Assembly (NCBI RefSeq): GCF_000275845.1
Contig: NW_006766929.1
Location: forward strand, 1-22,009
Length of the DNA: 22,009 nucleotides
Direction: 5' to 3'
DNA from: Dichomitus squalens LYAD-421 SS1
Taxonomy: Eukaryota; Basidiomycota; Agaricomycetes; Polyporales; Polyporaceae
The translations under genes were made by a program, and so were the position numbers. Under the pieces are notes generated by a model that saw only the letters and a list, made by a program, of their open reading frames with translations, was not told the DNA's origin and ran no database searches. Below are positions 9,933-21,237 of this stretch, in pieces (positions within the stretch are counted from its first letter, which is position 1; every line of letters starts with the position of its first letter).

Positions 9933-11667
9933 TTATGAAGTAGGACGCTGTAGATATTGGGGTATAGAATGAGACGGCAGGGCTAACTGATCCTGTTCGG
10001 CACAGTCAGCCCCCACCAGCTTCCGTCGATCACAGACATCACGGACGTAGAAGCCGAACAGGAACCGCAGCTCGCGAGATACCCTCTACCTGAATGTCTG
10101 CAACCACTTCCCCGCGACATACAATACTCTGCAGGCTTCGTTCGAGAGCATGGCTGACGATCGTGCCCCATGAATGGCATCATGTCCTAACACATAGCAT
10201 TGGCCCACGGTGGCTACCTGACGATCGGCCGACAGGTGAAGAGAGACTGGGGAGTCGGTTTAGAGACGAGCCCGTGGACAGTGAGGTTATGAGAATCAAC
10301 ACAGGAGAGTTCTGCAAGACATGCTGATCATTATGTGCAGAAATTGGAATACGTGGCGTACAATCGACACGCACCTCCGGCCAAGTGTGCCACACTAATA
10401 CCGCTCAACTCCCGCACTACGACATTTACGGGGATGCAGACTGAGGAGCATCTCGTTGAATTGCCGCCCAGAGAAATACTTGTCCCGACACCCTAAGATG
10501 AGCAGAATTCCTCCATCGTAAACCGTCCATCCAGCCACTCAGCGGTGTCCTTCCGAGAGCACAATCTTGTCCTGTCGTCGCAAGCATTCTTAATAGCTCC
10601 ATGCATGTACTCGACATACAGGATAGAAATGGAACAGGTGGCCCAACAGATATACGTTGAAGTGTCACAGTGAGTAGCACACCTTGTCGTACACCTCCCG
10701 GCGGATTATACTCAAGCCCTGCCGCTCAGCTGGGGGACATGAATAACGCCGAAGACAGCCTGGAAGATAAGCTCGAGGTAATCACGGCTCCATTCGTACC
10801 ACGCTTCTTCTGGCCCGGAGAAGGGTACCTGAGACCGGCGGAACATCCTCTGGGTCAGGCTGCCTTTTCTCGCACCCGAGGTCCTCAAATCCACAAGCCT
10901 CGACCGATACTGTTGGATAGCGAGAGCCTTCGCATTCTATCGTTTGAGACGTCATTGTTGGACAATGCTCGCCATTAGGACTGGTCAGAAGGACCCGCTC
11001 CGCCTGCCGTAGATTGTGCACGCCCCGTCTGGGCCGCATGCCGAGTCCTCTTCGCGCTGAAAGGGTGCTGACGTCACAAGGTGGTCTTCATCGACACCAA
11101 AGAGTACTTGTCGTCTAAATACAAAGAGGGTATTGTGGCCAAGAAGTCACGAGATATGCTCACTGCGTCGTCCCCTTAAGTACGATCCACTTTCCAATTG
11201 TTGGGCCGCCATTGGAACGCGAAATGTTCGGGTATTTGGGACTTGAAGCCGAGACTGGTCGCACGGGGAACGCTGGAAGTATAATAGGAGAGCTGGATTC
11301 TATGATTGCATGAAAGATGAAGATGGCGTTGCACCACAAGAAGTCCGCAATTTATGGTACGGACGAGGACAGCCGGCAATGTCCGCCCATCACTATGCCA
11401 CGTGGCCTTTTTCCTCCGGGCTGCCCGGAGCGAGCTGAGGCCGACATTCTGCAAGCCTAACAACCCTCATATATGATGCATGCTACGCTTGATTGTCTGA
11501 ACAGTACTACGTACAGGCATGCTTACATTAGACGTGGAGAAGACACAGCATGAGATAAGCTCACCAGGTGCCGTATGCATCACGCCTTGATCCCTCGACA
11601 TCCTGACAACCTCGTCCAGCAATGCATATGTTCGCATCAGAGACGTAATCGAATCAATCTTCGACAT
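9933..11667 (-). pseudogene. Decayed or very intron-rich gene of unknown function
   Basis: Several minus-strand pieces look coding but do not join into one clean frame. (1) 11667-11565 starts MSKIDSITSLMRTYALLDEV and ends at a good donor (GTGAGC); it can join in phase to an open stretch from about 11458 to 11179. (2) 10936-10741 holds AIQQYRSRLVDLRTSGARK through WYEWSRDYLELIFQAVFGVI. (3) 10609-10493 holds YMHGAIKNACDDRTRLCSR through AEWLDGRFTMEEFC, then TAG. (4) From 10490, two bases out of frame, comes CRDKYFSGRQFNEMLLSLHP. (5) About 10396-9933 reads VAHLAGACLAELSFSLHLSA across two plausible introns, then ACRVLYVAGKWLQTFR, a TAG at 10088-10086, and the same frame again (RVSRELRFLFGFYVRDVCD) to a TAA at 9933. 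The stop and the frame shift suggest a pseudogene, though unrecognised introns could explain some breaks. I do not recognise the family. Confidence 0.4.
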
Positions 11668-11860
11668 TGCTTGTCATCTTATTGACCATGTCCACCGATT
11701 GAGCCCGAGAACCGCAGCGGAGTGCGTTGCTGCAAGAGAATCCCCCGATTGCGCGCACTGCTCAGACGACGGGCTTACGTTGGAGGACTATCTTAATTGC
11801 CAGTTGATGCCAGCATGAGCAGAGTCGAAAACGAGGAAGACTTCAGGGCTATGTTTCCAG

Positions 11861-12232
11861 TAGGGCCGCTCAATTCTTGAGGACGCAGGACGCAGGACGC
11901 ACTCGGAGCTCATTTGATGGATGTGATGGGCTAGCCGAACCTGCCGCATATGGCAAGGTACCAACCTCATCTCTGGTGCCCGTTGTTTTCCAAGGGGTCT
12001 GTCGTGTCCCAAACCTAACAGAAAAATATGGATCGCGAGTATGTTGAAGAAGAAGGCTTTCCGCGTCGATTGACACTACCCTTGAGGCACTTTGTGAGGG
12101 GGGATGAGTGTTATCGTCGCTCAAGGGGTTTCGAAGGCGAGCTCGTCGGCTAGTCTCGCTTAGCCCATCACCTCCATCAATGGCCTCTGAACGCGTCCTG
12201 CGTCCTGCGTCCTCGAGAATTGAGCGGCCCTA
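11861..12232. mobile_element. MITE / foldback element with long terminal inverted repeats
   Basis: The left end TAGGGCCGCTCAATTCT (11861-11877) is mirrored exactly at the right end (12216-12232 on the opposite strand). Similarity of the two arms continues inwards for about 85 nt. The first ~40 nt differ at one position, including a 7-bp GGACGCA unit repeated about three times (11881-11901 and its mirror near 12193-12212). Further in, the arms share TGATGGA-GTGATGGGCTA. About 190 bp between the arms has no coding capacity. TA stands at both outer edges, which fits a Tc1/mariner-type TA target duplication, but it could be part of the repeat. Small size and no transposase make it a non-autonomous element. 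Confidence 0.8.
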
Positions 12233-12434
12233 GTGAGATACAAGTTTCGGGAATCGGGAAAGCTTGGGGACAGAGAACAGCCAAGATAGTCGCCGAGTCA
12301 TCCGAACGACTTACATAAGCGACGAGTGATCAAGTGCGAATGCGCTACCGTTGTGTCTCCCTTCGCCGTTCCGTTCGCAGATCGTCACAAAAGGAACGAC
12401 GAGTCCCGCGCGCGCGCAAGCAAGACGATCTCAC

Positions 12435-13800
12435 ATGAACGATATCTATTCCCCAGAGCATGCTCCAGACGTTTCAAAATGCTTCGAGCTCTTAGACTTC
12501 GACCCTAGTCCTCCTCTGCTGCTGTAGCCTCGTATCGCTCGGTGCTTCTGGTTATTGACGTCCTGCTGGAACTCAAGCGCTACTTTGACTACGACTGCTG
12601 GGACATCCGTGACGGTCCAGAGCTGGGCATGTCAGGCCGTCTTCGCTATCACGGTGAGCCCGTCCCTCCAGGCGAAGGCAGCGTTCTATCACGTCCCTTC
12701 TTTGTCTAATGAACACATCCCAAGATTGAGAATTCAGGCTACTTCCGTGAGTGTAAACCTCTATCTACCTGACACACTCCTCGCACTCCTAAGGGCTACC
12801 AGCTGGTGTCGTCTCCGCGCTTATGCGACACGCTTATTGAAGCCCGATGTACACGATGTACAAGGTGGTGGTCGAACACCGTGGTACGTTGTGCCGTGTC
12901 TTACTCGCGGACGACGTATACTTCTCAATCTTCGTGAACACCAATCATCCCCACACATCCCCCTAAGCAACGTATCAGTAGAGAGCATTCTGGATGTGAA
13001 CCTGGACTTTGGCTACCTCTCTCTGTCTCTCTTCCTACCGCTCCCGGACCTCTTATACTTGCGTGCCACTCTCAGATTCATGCCCTACAGCGCTATCTCT
13101 CTTCTCCGGCCTGCTGTGTCTTCGGACTTTTCAGCTCAGCCACGCACAGCTCCATCCGCAAGCACACGGCCTTTTCCATCCAGTAGTGCCGAGATTCTAG
13201 GGCATCTTGACGTTGAACTCGAGGTGATATATACACCTTTCGGCCACCCTCGCAGCGGATTCAGTGCCTTGACCCCTCAGCGACGGGTGCTACGTCCTCT
13301 CCGCCTCTCCCTTCCTCACTAGCCTTACCACTACCGAGATGTCACGCTCATGGACTTGCGCATCGCCGGCGCGATATGGACTCAGCACTTCCCGCTCCTC
13401 TCGGCCTTCTCTTGTCGGCTTGCGCCCAATCTCGCTGCATCTCGCGGACGTCATAGCGCCCCCTGGTCTGTCTCCAAGACATGCGCGACTTCAAGCTCAT
13501 CTTTGTCCGACGCCCAAGCGAACATTCGCGACGAGGATCTAGTCGACGTTGCTTAACGGTGGCTGCTCCTCACCTCCCTCGCCCCTTGTCACCACAGTAG
13601 GAGAGCTGGTTTGGGACGCCGACGCCGACGGCCCGGCCGTCCCGACGCTCGAAGCGCACTCGCACGCCTGTGCTTTCCACACCATGTCTTTTCGTTTGGG
13701 CGACCTGCGAATCTCCGCGGCGTCGAAGTGCGCGAATGGAGATCATGGATCGTGGGAACTCATGGTGAGGTGGAGGGGCTACTTAGTCGCAGCTGCACTT
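12435..13800 (+). pseudogene. Broken coding region, possibly an F-box-type gene
   Basis: Coding-like segments occur in the plus direction but shift frame. 12435 begins MNDIYSPEHAPDVSKCFELL. About 12520-12650 reads LELKRYFDYDCWDIRDGPEL up to a GTGAGC donor, with a plausible acceptor near 12749. About 12856-12933 reads MYKVVVEHRGTLCRVLLADD followed by VYFSIF. About 12980-13200 reads ESILDVNLDFGYLS onwards. About 13329-13400 reads YHYRDVTLMDLRIAGAIW. About 13720-13770 reads GVEVREWRSWIVGTH up to another GTGAGG. The order LLADDVYFSIF then ESILDVNLDFGYLS resembles an F-box (L-x-x-D...IF, then S-L/I-L...), and the rest resembles the variable C-termini of fungal F-box proteins. The joins I tried leave the wrong phase, so I call it a pseudogene. 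The 255-codon frame at 12555-13322 mixes these segments and is probably not a real product. Confidence 0.33.
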
Positions 13801-13815
13801 GTTGACGGGATGTGA

Positions 13816-14426
13816 GAATCGCGAGGGGTTATGGGGAAGTTTACTCGAGCAGGAAGGAATCCTGGAGCAGCTTGTCCTAAGGATGACACATGAAAGTACG
13901 ATAACGCATGCCTTTCTTGTTCTACATACATCTCACCATATCCCTACGCAAAGATCGTAGTTTCTGCAGCGATCCTGTTGTTGAGAGCAGAGCCCGATGC
14001 GTTCGGTGAGTTGTTATAATGAGATGTTGGAGATAACATCCTCTCACTGCAGTGGTGTCCACCAGTAGTTATCGTACTTCTCGATTACCAGGGAAGCCCT
14101 CTTTTGTTCGAATCCGGACGCAGGCGTGCATACCGGCGCGACCCTTAGTAGGGGTATTCTAGGTCATTCGAGTGTTTTGAACCTAAAAATGCGGGACAGA
14201 GCAGGGACCAATGCCGTCGTTGTGCCATCAGCCGCTTTGTGAGTCAATGCACATATGTAGTTCCCGTTGTGTGAGAGATCTCGACCCAAAAAGACAGCAT
14301 CAACTCCATGAGTCGCCTATTGTTGATTTTCACGCACATGATAAAGCGCCGGGATCCTCTAACCACACCACTGCTTACGCGCTTGCGGGCGGCTGGTCGT
14401 GTTGCTCCTTGTTCACTTTCATCACC
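13816..14426. other. Intergenic, upstream of the first kinase
   Basis: No gene seen. A frame opens upstream of the kinase start (from 14211) but has no coding character before the ATG at 14427. The region should hold the kinase promoter and leader. Confidence 0.5.
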
Positions 14427-17173
14427 ATGGCCAGCGATTTTCCGCCAACTTATCCTCTCGATGGTGTCGAGGCGACCCCGCGCAAGTACGACACCGCCAC
14501 TCTCTCCATTGGTAGAGTAGCCAATCTCAAGACATGTCGGCTGCAGGCCACGAATGAGCTTACCGGCCAAACAATCAAGATCGACTCAGTCACTGAGTTC
14601 CTCGAGGCCTTTCTTTCGTTGCCTTCCAATGTCCCTGAGTGTCCGACACGCACGTCGAGCCCGTTCGAAACCCTTAAGGATGCCGACTCTATGGTTGAAA
14701 GCACTATCACAGAACGACTGGTACGTTGCTGATCTTCTAACCACAAGTCTTATCTCACGCGGCTTCAAGGTGGAGGCAATCACCACGCATGAGCTCTGCC
14801 CAAGTCTGGTGATGAGTCGCTCTGAGAAAAGGCCCGATTCCTTGGAGATTGACTCGACCAGGCAGAAAGTCGACGCCGCGTTCTTCCATCCACAAGACGC
14901 TCCGAAGGACGGGTGCCCGCACTGGGTGGACCAGGTAGTGCCTGTAGAATTCAAGAACCGCAAAGAAGGCAACAAGTTTGACCCGTTCGACGACCGCGTA
15001 CAAGCTCAAACCGAGACCAATGCAAAGAAGCGCAAGGACACCCGAGGGCAGATCATCACATATGCCGATCTCCTGTTCTATCTTCAGCACCGCGTGTTCC
15101 TCTTCATGCTCCTCGTTATCGGTCGTCGCTTCCGACTGATCCGCTGGGATCGTTCTGGAATCCTTGTCACGAGGTCCACCGACTACTACGAAAATCCTCA
15201 GCTTCTCTGCGAGTTCCTGTGGCGGATCTCCTCCGAACCACAAGAGGCGCTCGGACTGGATCCTACTGCGACTCGACTTACATTGCGGCCGAACCTCACG
15301 AACGAGATGGATGACGTGCTCGATGAGCTCCGGAAGCTCGCAGTAGACCACAATCCATCCAAGCTCAATGAGCCACTCCCCGAGGGCTACGTCTTCCAGT
15401 ACGTCCTCGATATGTTCGCCGAGTCGATTCGATGCCCCGAGTTTCCGCGATACGAGCTTCGAATCACAGACGGAAGAAACACTCACAAGTTCCTTGTTGG
15501 AAAGCCGGCATACCGTGGTTCGGGCGCATTGAGAGGATGCGTACGTGGTTGGGTGGCTTTGGATCTCGAGAAGAAGCGCTTCGTGTGGCTCAAAGACACT
15601 TGGCGTGCATGGGGCGAGTCTATCGAGAAGGAAGGAGATGTCCTTCTACGCTTGAACGAAGCTCATATCGAGGGTGTACCAACTGTGGTATGCCACGGAG
15701 ACGTCGAAAAACAGGTGACGGTGACGGCCACCTGGTGGGGACGCGAGACCTCCGCTCCTCGGTGCGAACCATCTCCGACGACGACTTTGCCGACAGGGCC
15801 AGCTGGTCCTAGTACTAGCTCCTTGGGTTTTGTCTCCCCTTCCGCGCGGGTATCAAGCCCGTTTTCCGTTACGGATACCCATGTACTTGACGGAGGAGAC
15901 CAGACCGCGGATGTGCTCGAGACTCGGAACAACGAGAAAAAGCGCAAACGGGATAGTCCAGAGCCAGGCGATCCCGGTGCCTCTTCTCAGACAGGAGAGG
16001 GAGATATCACTCCTCCTCGCTTCCGTGCCGATTGTCCATTGCAGGACTATAGGCACTATCGTCTTGCCGAGAAGGAAATATGCCTTCCCCTGAAGAGGTT
16101 CCAGGACGCACGGCAGCTTGCGAGGCTTGTAATGGATTGCATCCTTGGTGAGTCAAATTTCCCGTTGTCGCTGGTACCGTTGTTGACCCCTTGCGTTGTA
16201 GCTCATTACCACGCCTCGGCATCCAACAACCTAAAGATTCACGTTCTCCACAGGAATATCACTGATAGTCATATCATGATCTACCCCAAGGTCGAATCGA
16301 CAAAGCAGGGTCTCGAGGTGGTGTGGAGGGGTATGCTCATAGATTGGGAGCTTTCCAAACCCATTGTCGGTCTAGATGGAAGGTCGCAGGCACGTCAGGC
16401 AATGTACTGTGTACGTATTGCGTTGCCCTTGCGATGATTCTCCTACTGATTCCCTTTTGCAGGTCGATTGGCAATTCACATCCGTCAGTCTCCTCGTGGA
16501 CGGTTCACAGCCTGTCCGGATCTGCGATGATCTGGAGTCGTTCCTGCTCATCCTGATATATTACGCCGTCCGCTACCTTCAGTCAAACCTTGACGATCCG
16601 GTAGACGTGGCGACATTTCTTCATAATGTGTACGACTGCTATAGTCGCTACAAGAAGCGAATCGTTGCTGGGCAGTACAAGGTTACGATATTGTGCGGGG
16701 AGGGTCGGCTCGTCTACACGCACCCGGCGTACCCCGATGCCTTCAACATCGTCTTCAATAATCCCGCTTTGGATGGGCTGATCGCGAGTTTACTCTCCCC
16801 CTTCAAGTCGTACTATAAGAAGTGTTATACGCCGCTGTTTGAGTCGCTCGATAGAAAGCCCCTGCAACGTTCGCCATTGGTCCGCGAAGGCTCTCCTTCT
16901 CCGCCACCTCGAAAGGCTGCCAAGCTCGATATGCCCTCTAGTAACGTTGCTTGTCCCGAAAAGAAAACAACCGAAAACGTTCAGACAGCTCCCAGGCCGA
17001 CTCATTCCATGGTGCTCGGGTCCTTCAGGAAGGCATTAAGGAGTTTATGGCCTTACCAGCCCTCTGTTGGAGACCGCATTGCGCTATTAGACTGCGAGTC
17101 TCTATTTGACACCGAGCCAATTGTGTTGCCAGGTGGTGTGCGACCTGGGCAGGAGATTCCTGACAAACTGTGA
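14427..17173 (+). CDS. FunK1-type protein kinase homologue, probable pseudokinase, 863 aa
   Basis: Fungal-specific FunK1 family (Pkinase_fungal), intracellular. Exons: 14427-14720, 14770-16147, 16202-16410, 16463-17173 (2592 nt, in frame). The start lies in CACCATGG. The conserved first half contains HRVFLFMLLVIGRRFRLIRW. The kinase N-lobe keeps the Lys in FVWLKDTWR and a following Glu helix (EKEGDVLLRLNEA). A low-complexity insert follows, with a nuclear-signal-like KKRKR. The catalytic loop reads LHRNITDSHIMIYPK: the catalytic Asp is Asn576 and the metal-binding Asn is His581. The DFG-equivalent Asp in LIDWELSKP is kept. Two of the three key catalytic-loop/metal residues are therefore lost, and phosphotransfer is unlikely; a binding or regulatory role is inference. 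A paralogue 614 bp downstream has the same intron positions and an exon 3 of identical length (209 nt). Confidence 0.88.
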
Positions 17174-17786
17174 GAGAAGGTAAGGGATTGTCGGTTTCGT
17201 CGTTGATAAAATCCAATTGACACTTCATACCATCGCTGCTACTAGGACCCCCGGCCTTCCGCTTTGCAACTCCCCGGGCGCTCAACGCCCCTGCGTTCAG
17301 GACGCGGTCGGATGGGCACCTTGACCGCCGCTTCGTCTTTGTATCATGCATTGTATTAGCGTAGATCTCATTTTGCTGTAGCGTTGTCCGAGTCACGCCA
17401 TCTTACACTGTCAAATTGAGTTGTAGCAAGAATGAGTTGTTCCTGTGATGTGCTGGCAGGTATGCGTAGATGCCCACATACCTTTCATATCGTATCTTGG
17501 TGCAGAAAGACATTCCAACGGTTGAAGGACTAGGCGAAGCTAGAGATAGAACCTTAGACTCGGAGTGAACGTGCAACGGCCTCTGGGCGTCTCTATGCAT
17601 CATAGCCGATCCCGGATACGGCAGATAACTCAAGCGCCCGAAAGTTCAACCGAACGGTCATTGTGCTCTTCTCTGTAACCACCGACGACAACCTTTGCTC
17701 TACTTCTACATCCATCTTACCTATCACCACTCCTCTCACATCTTTGCTGACTCCATCATATTCATATCCGACGTCTCCATACTCTG
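17174..17786. other. Intergenic between the two kinases
   Basis: Holds the 3' flank of the first kinase and the pyrimidine-rich leader of the second. An additional 5' exon of the second kinase could hide near 17690-17800 (a Ser/Thr/Pro-rich open stretch ending near a CTAG acceptor), but I could not prove it. Confidence 0.45.
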
Positions 17787-20388
17787 ATGTCGTGCTCAGT
17801 CCTAGAACTCCCGAATGAAGACTTTCACCGTGCGTTCCTAGCATCCACGGAGCCTTTCCCGTGGAAGCAAAGGACGCACGAACAGTTCTTCACGACTCTT
17901 CAAGATGCAGATGAACTCTCCGAGCAAGATATCTCTGAGCGACTCGTAAGTTTGGATCTGGACCTTCGAGGGGCGATCTGACATTTGGAACAGATCCAGG
18001 CAATCAACAGCGGCTGTCTCGATTCTGGCTCACGACTTTCGCCCCAGGATTCCCGTGTCTTCTTTGACGCGTCTGAGAGTGTGAGGCATGCGGCGGTCTT
18101 TCGCAGCGAACACACATCTTCCCTGCCTTCTTGGTACGACCAAACGGTCCCGGTCGTATTTGCACGCCACTCCACCGGTGGCGACCCGTTCGACGACGCT
18201 GAATATGAAGACGAGTACGGCGAGATCCAAGAAGAAAGGGACAAGGTTATGAAACACGCCATGACGGTCGTGGAGTACCTCTTCGCTGCCCAACATCGGG
18301 TCTTCCTTTTCATGATTCTCGTCATCGGTCGCCGCTTTCGTTTACTCCGCTGGGACCGTGCTGGGATCATTGTCACTCCCTCCGTCGACTACGTCGTAAC
18401 GCCCTCCGAACTTTGTGACTGCCTGTGGCACCTCTCCCTTTTCGATGACGCTGCATTAGGCTTCGATCCAAGCGCTACCCGCGTTCTCCCCGGGGACGTT
18501 GACCACCTGCGAATGGACCTCGCTGCCATGAAGAGCGCACACGATGTGGATCATACCGAACGCACCCTCAATATGGGCGAAGCGGAGGGCTCTGTGATCT
18601 TCGAGTACACTCGGACCTTATTCCGCTCTGCCCTTGCCCCCCAATGGCCCCGCTACAGACTCGAGGTCACCGACAATGGAACAACGCGTCACTTCCTCGT
18701 CGGGAGACCTGTATTCCGCGCAGGTGGGACAGCAGGTCGCGGGACACGCGGTTACGTCGCCTTGGACTGTCAGACCCGTCAGTTTGTGTGGCTGAAAGAC
18801 GTGTGGCGGGCGGCTTACATGGTGGCCTCGCGCGAAGGGGACGTCCTGCGGAAGCTCAACGAGGCTGGGGTGGAGCAAGTGCCTACGCTTGTCTGCCATG
18901 GCGATGTCTGCGATCAAGCGACAGTTACCACTGAGTGGTGGGAGCGTAAGAATGCTTCCTCTATCCCGTCGCCATCTCTGCAACCTGCGGCTGCAGCACA
19001 TTCATCGTCTCGGACCCTGCCTGGATCCGCGTCTAGCGGCAAGAGGAAGAGGGAAGACGACACGGGGAACGACGTAGCGCCATCGCGACGTCGCGGCAGA
19101 CGTAGCCGGAAGGGGGCCATACTTTCCAATGGTCCCTTGAGCCAGCACAAGCACTATAGGGTAGTGGTGAAGGAAGTCGCTCTGCCACTGAAGCACTTCC
19201 GGAACGGGAGACAATTGGCTTCCGTTGTCTTGGACGGCATTCGAGGTGAGACTTCTGGGACATGTAACTCTTCCTATGCTGATGTATCACTGTGTAGCCC
19301 ATCACCAAGCGGCTACGAACCCCAAGACTCGATTGCTTCATCGTGACATCAGCGGCGGAAACATCCTCATATATCCCAAGGTCAAACGTGACAGCAACGG
19401 AACAAACCCTGCGATAGTCTGGACCGGTCTCCTTGTCGACTGGGAGCTGTCGAAACCCATTGACGATGACCAGACGCCATCGAAAGGGAGTCAAGCGGAG
19501 CACATGGTGAGTGCTTACCAAGGCGCTTTTCCGGGAAATGCTGACAGAAATGTACAGGGCACATACCAGTTCATGTCTGTCAACATCTTGAGGGATCCTT
19601 CGCAGCCGGTTAAGGTCTCGGATGAGCTCGAGTCGTTCTTCCATGTCCTCCTCTACTATTGTGTCCGCTATCTTTGCTCGAATTGCGGATGCCCGACATC
19701 TTACATCGAAAACTACTTCGAGAACTATGCCGGCCCAGGGCGCTGGCATACGTGCGGGTGGAAGTCGTTAGCTATGCAAGAGGACGACTTCCTGAGCAAT
19801 CATTTCCCTCCGTCTCCGCTCCTGTTCTACAGTCCGATGGACGAGATACTCGGGACCATCCTGAGATGCTTCCAGTCGCTTTACAAAGTCAGGAAGGACG
19901 ACGCTCGGAAGGCGAGAGGTCCGCCGCCGCCGAAGCTCCCGCCGCTCGAATCTTCCGACAGCCGGCTGGCACCAATCGGGGATATTCCCGAGATTCCCTT
20001 CTTCGGCGACGACGCGGAGCGGATGGAAGCCGAGGTGCCTGCCCCTCCACCAGTAGATGACGACTCTCCAACCCCGGAGGATCGAGAACGAGCGTTGAAG
20101 GTCCATGACCATTGGTTCATGATCGAGCACATCACGAAGACGCTCAGTAGCTCTGAGTGGCCAGACAACGATCGGGAACCCTCACCTGCTGTCAAGACGC
20201 AGACTTCCGTCTCTGGATCTCATGGCCAGAGTGCGAGCGACCGAGCGTCCCGACCTACGTACGTGAGCAACAAGCGACGGCGGATCGCTGGGCCTGAACG
20301 CAACGTCTCCCTTCCTGCGCGCCTCCACGCGTCGACACGGCGCACGCGCGTCAAGCCGTGCACCCTCCCCGTGAGGGCTGCGCCATAG
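17787..20388 (+). CDS. FunK1-type protein kinase, catalytically complete, 816 aa
   Basis: FunK1 (Pkinase_fungal) kinase, intracellular; substrate unknown. Exons: 17787-17945, 17994-19245, 19298-19506, 19558-20388 (2451 nt, in frame). The N-terminal half shares HRVFLFMILVIGRRFRLLRW with the upstream copy. The N-lobe Lys is in FVWLKDVWR. After a basic insert (GKRKRE, RRRGRRSRKG, likely nuclear signals), the catalytic loop LHRDISGGNILIYPK carries Asp487 and Asn492, and LVDWELSKP supplies the DFG-equivalent Asp. All catalytic residues are present. The C-terminus, past GTYQFMSVNIL and DELESFFHVLLYYCVRYL, ends in a Pro/Arg-rich tail with another basic cluster (NKRRR). It is the tandem paralogue of the upstream gene, with matching intron phases. 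The start is the least certain part: the first exon aligns only with the last half of the paralogue's first exon, so a short upstream exon may exist. Confidence 0.88.
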
Positions 20389-21026
20389 CATCTATTGGGA
20401 ACGCTTGAGTGATGTCTTATCATTTTCCCCTCTCCGTCTCTCCCGTGTTGTCCGCTCCGCCCTTTTGGCGTGCCCACTCTTTCGTCGAATGTAGTACCTC
20501 TTCGATTCTTTGCTATCTCTGCTCACCTCGTGCGCTGTGCCGCATTTAGAGACACAGTATCCTGTAACACTAGCGACATTCTGCCTTGATCTCTGTTCAT
20601 TCCATAACTTATCGCCTCACTGTTTCCCTGTATCACACCTAGTAGAGTAGCCTCAGTATAGTATACATAAATCATTTGCTTTTACATCTATATCTGGAAG
20701 ACGTGGGATGTGTGGGATGCATCAGACCCTGATATCGCGGCGCTGCGACCGTCGGGGTGATTCAACGTCTTGAGCAGGGATGTGCTCGGCTGGGTCAGAC
20801 CCCGAGTCAGACCCTGGGGTCAAGCCGAGAGGGTCAAGGGGTCGAGTCAATTTCATTGTTTATTCCTCCATTCCACTGATTACCGCTACAGAGGCAAGGA
20901 ACATTCTAAAGCACATAGTGATGACCCAGCGACATCGAATACTAAGACCTCGAACCTGCTTCTAGTCACAAGTTGGAACCGCGCACCGAACCACAATAGA
21001 GAGTCTAAAGCGGGGACGATACTAAG
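20389..21026. other. Intergenic between kinase and copia LTR
   Basis: 3' flank of the second kinase, with AT-rich stretches around 20650-20690. At 20791-20850 there is a short G-rich run with several GGGTCA/GAGTCA copies. No gene seen. Confidence 0.5.
20791..20850 (+). repeat. Short degenerate GGGTCA-type repeat
   Basis: About six copies of (G)GGTCA or GAGTCA with irregular spacing occur within 60 bp. It may be simple-sequence drift or a cluster of half-sites; nothing decides between these. Confidence 0.35.
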
Positions 21027-21222
21027 TGTTGTAGTACGGACCTCACGCGTCTTTTCTTTGTTTGTTTGCTCTTTGTATCACTGTTGCAGCGCTTGACGTG
21101 CCAGTCAAGCGCCACTACGCTTTGCTACTCTACACTATGTATATATGTCGCGGCTTCCTTTCCATTGCAATCATCAGCTTCTCTTCTTTTCTCTCGATCA
21201 CTCTCACGCCTGAACTCTAACA
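21027..21222 (+). repeat. 5' LTR of copia element
   Basis: Begins TGTTGTAG and ends CTAACA, giving the usual TG...CA ends with a short inverted repeat (TGTT/AACA). It holds a TATA box at 21140-21146 and a pyrimidine-rich U5-like stretch. The right border is fixed by the primer-binding site that starts at the next base. The second LTR is outside the window, so the left border rests on motif alone. Confidence 0.7.
21140..21146 (+). promoter_or_regulatory. TATA box in the LTR
   Basis: TATATAT, about 80 bp before the LTR end, is placed as expected for the element's own RNA polymerase II promoter. Confidence 0.45.
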
Positions 21223-21237
21223 GGTTATGAGCCCTGC
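21223..21237 (+). other. Primer-binding site matching the anticodon arm of initiator tRNA-Met
   Basis: GGTTATGAGCCCTGC is the exact complement of GCAGGGCTCATAACC, the anticodon stem-loop region of fungal initiator tRNA-Met (CAT anticodon inside), as I remember the yeast tRNA. Pairing to an internal tRNA segment rather than the 3' CCA end implies a cleaved half-tRNA primer, as known for Drosophila copia. It directly abuts the LTR end. Confidence 0.75.

Noticed and set aside
12555..13322. 255-codon open frame taken as a gene
   Set aside because: Its protein is low in charged residues and contains segments whose better coding frames are the other two; splice sites lie inside it.
14106..14120. 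T-loop-like GTTCGAATCC, a possible tRNA
   Set aside because: The flanking bases do not pair into a T stem, and no acceptor or anticodon arm can be built around it.
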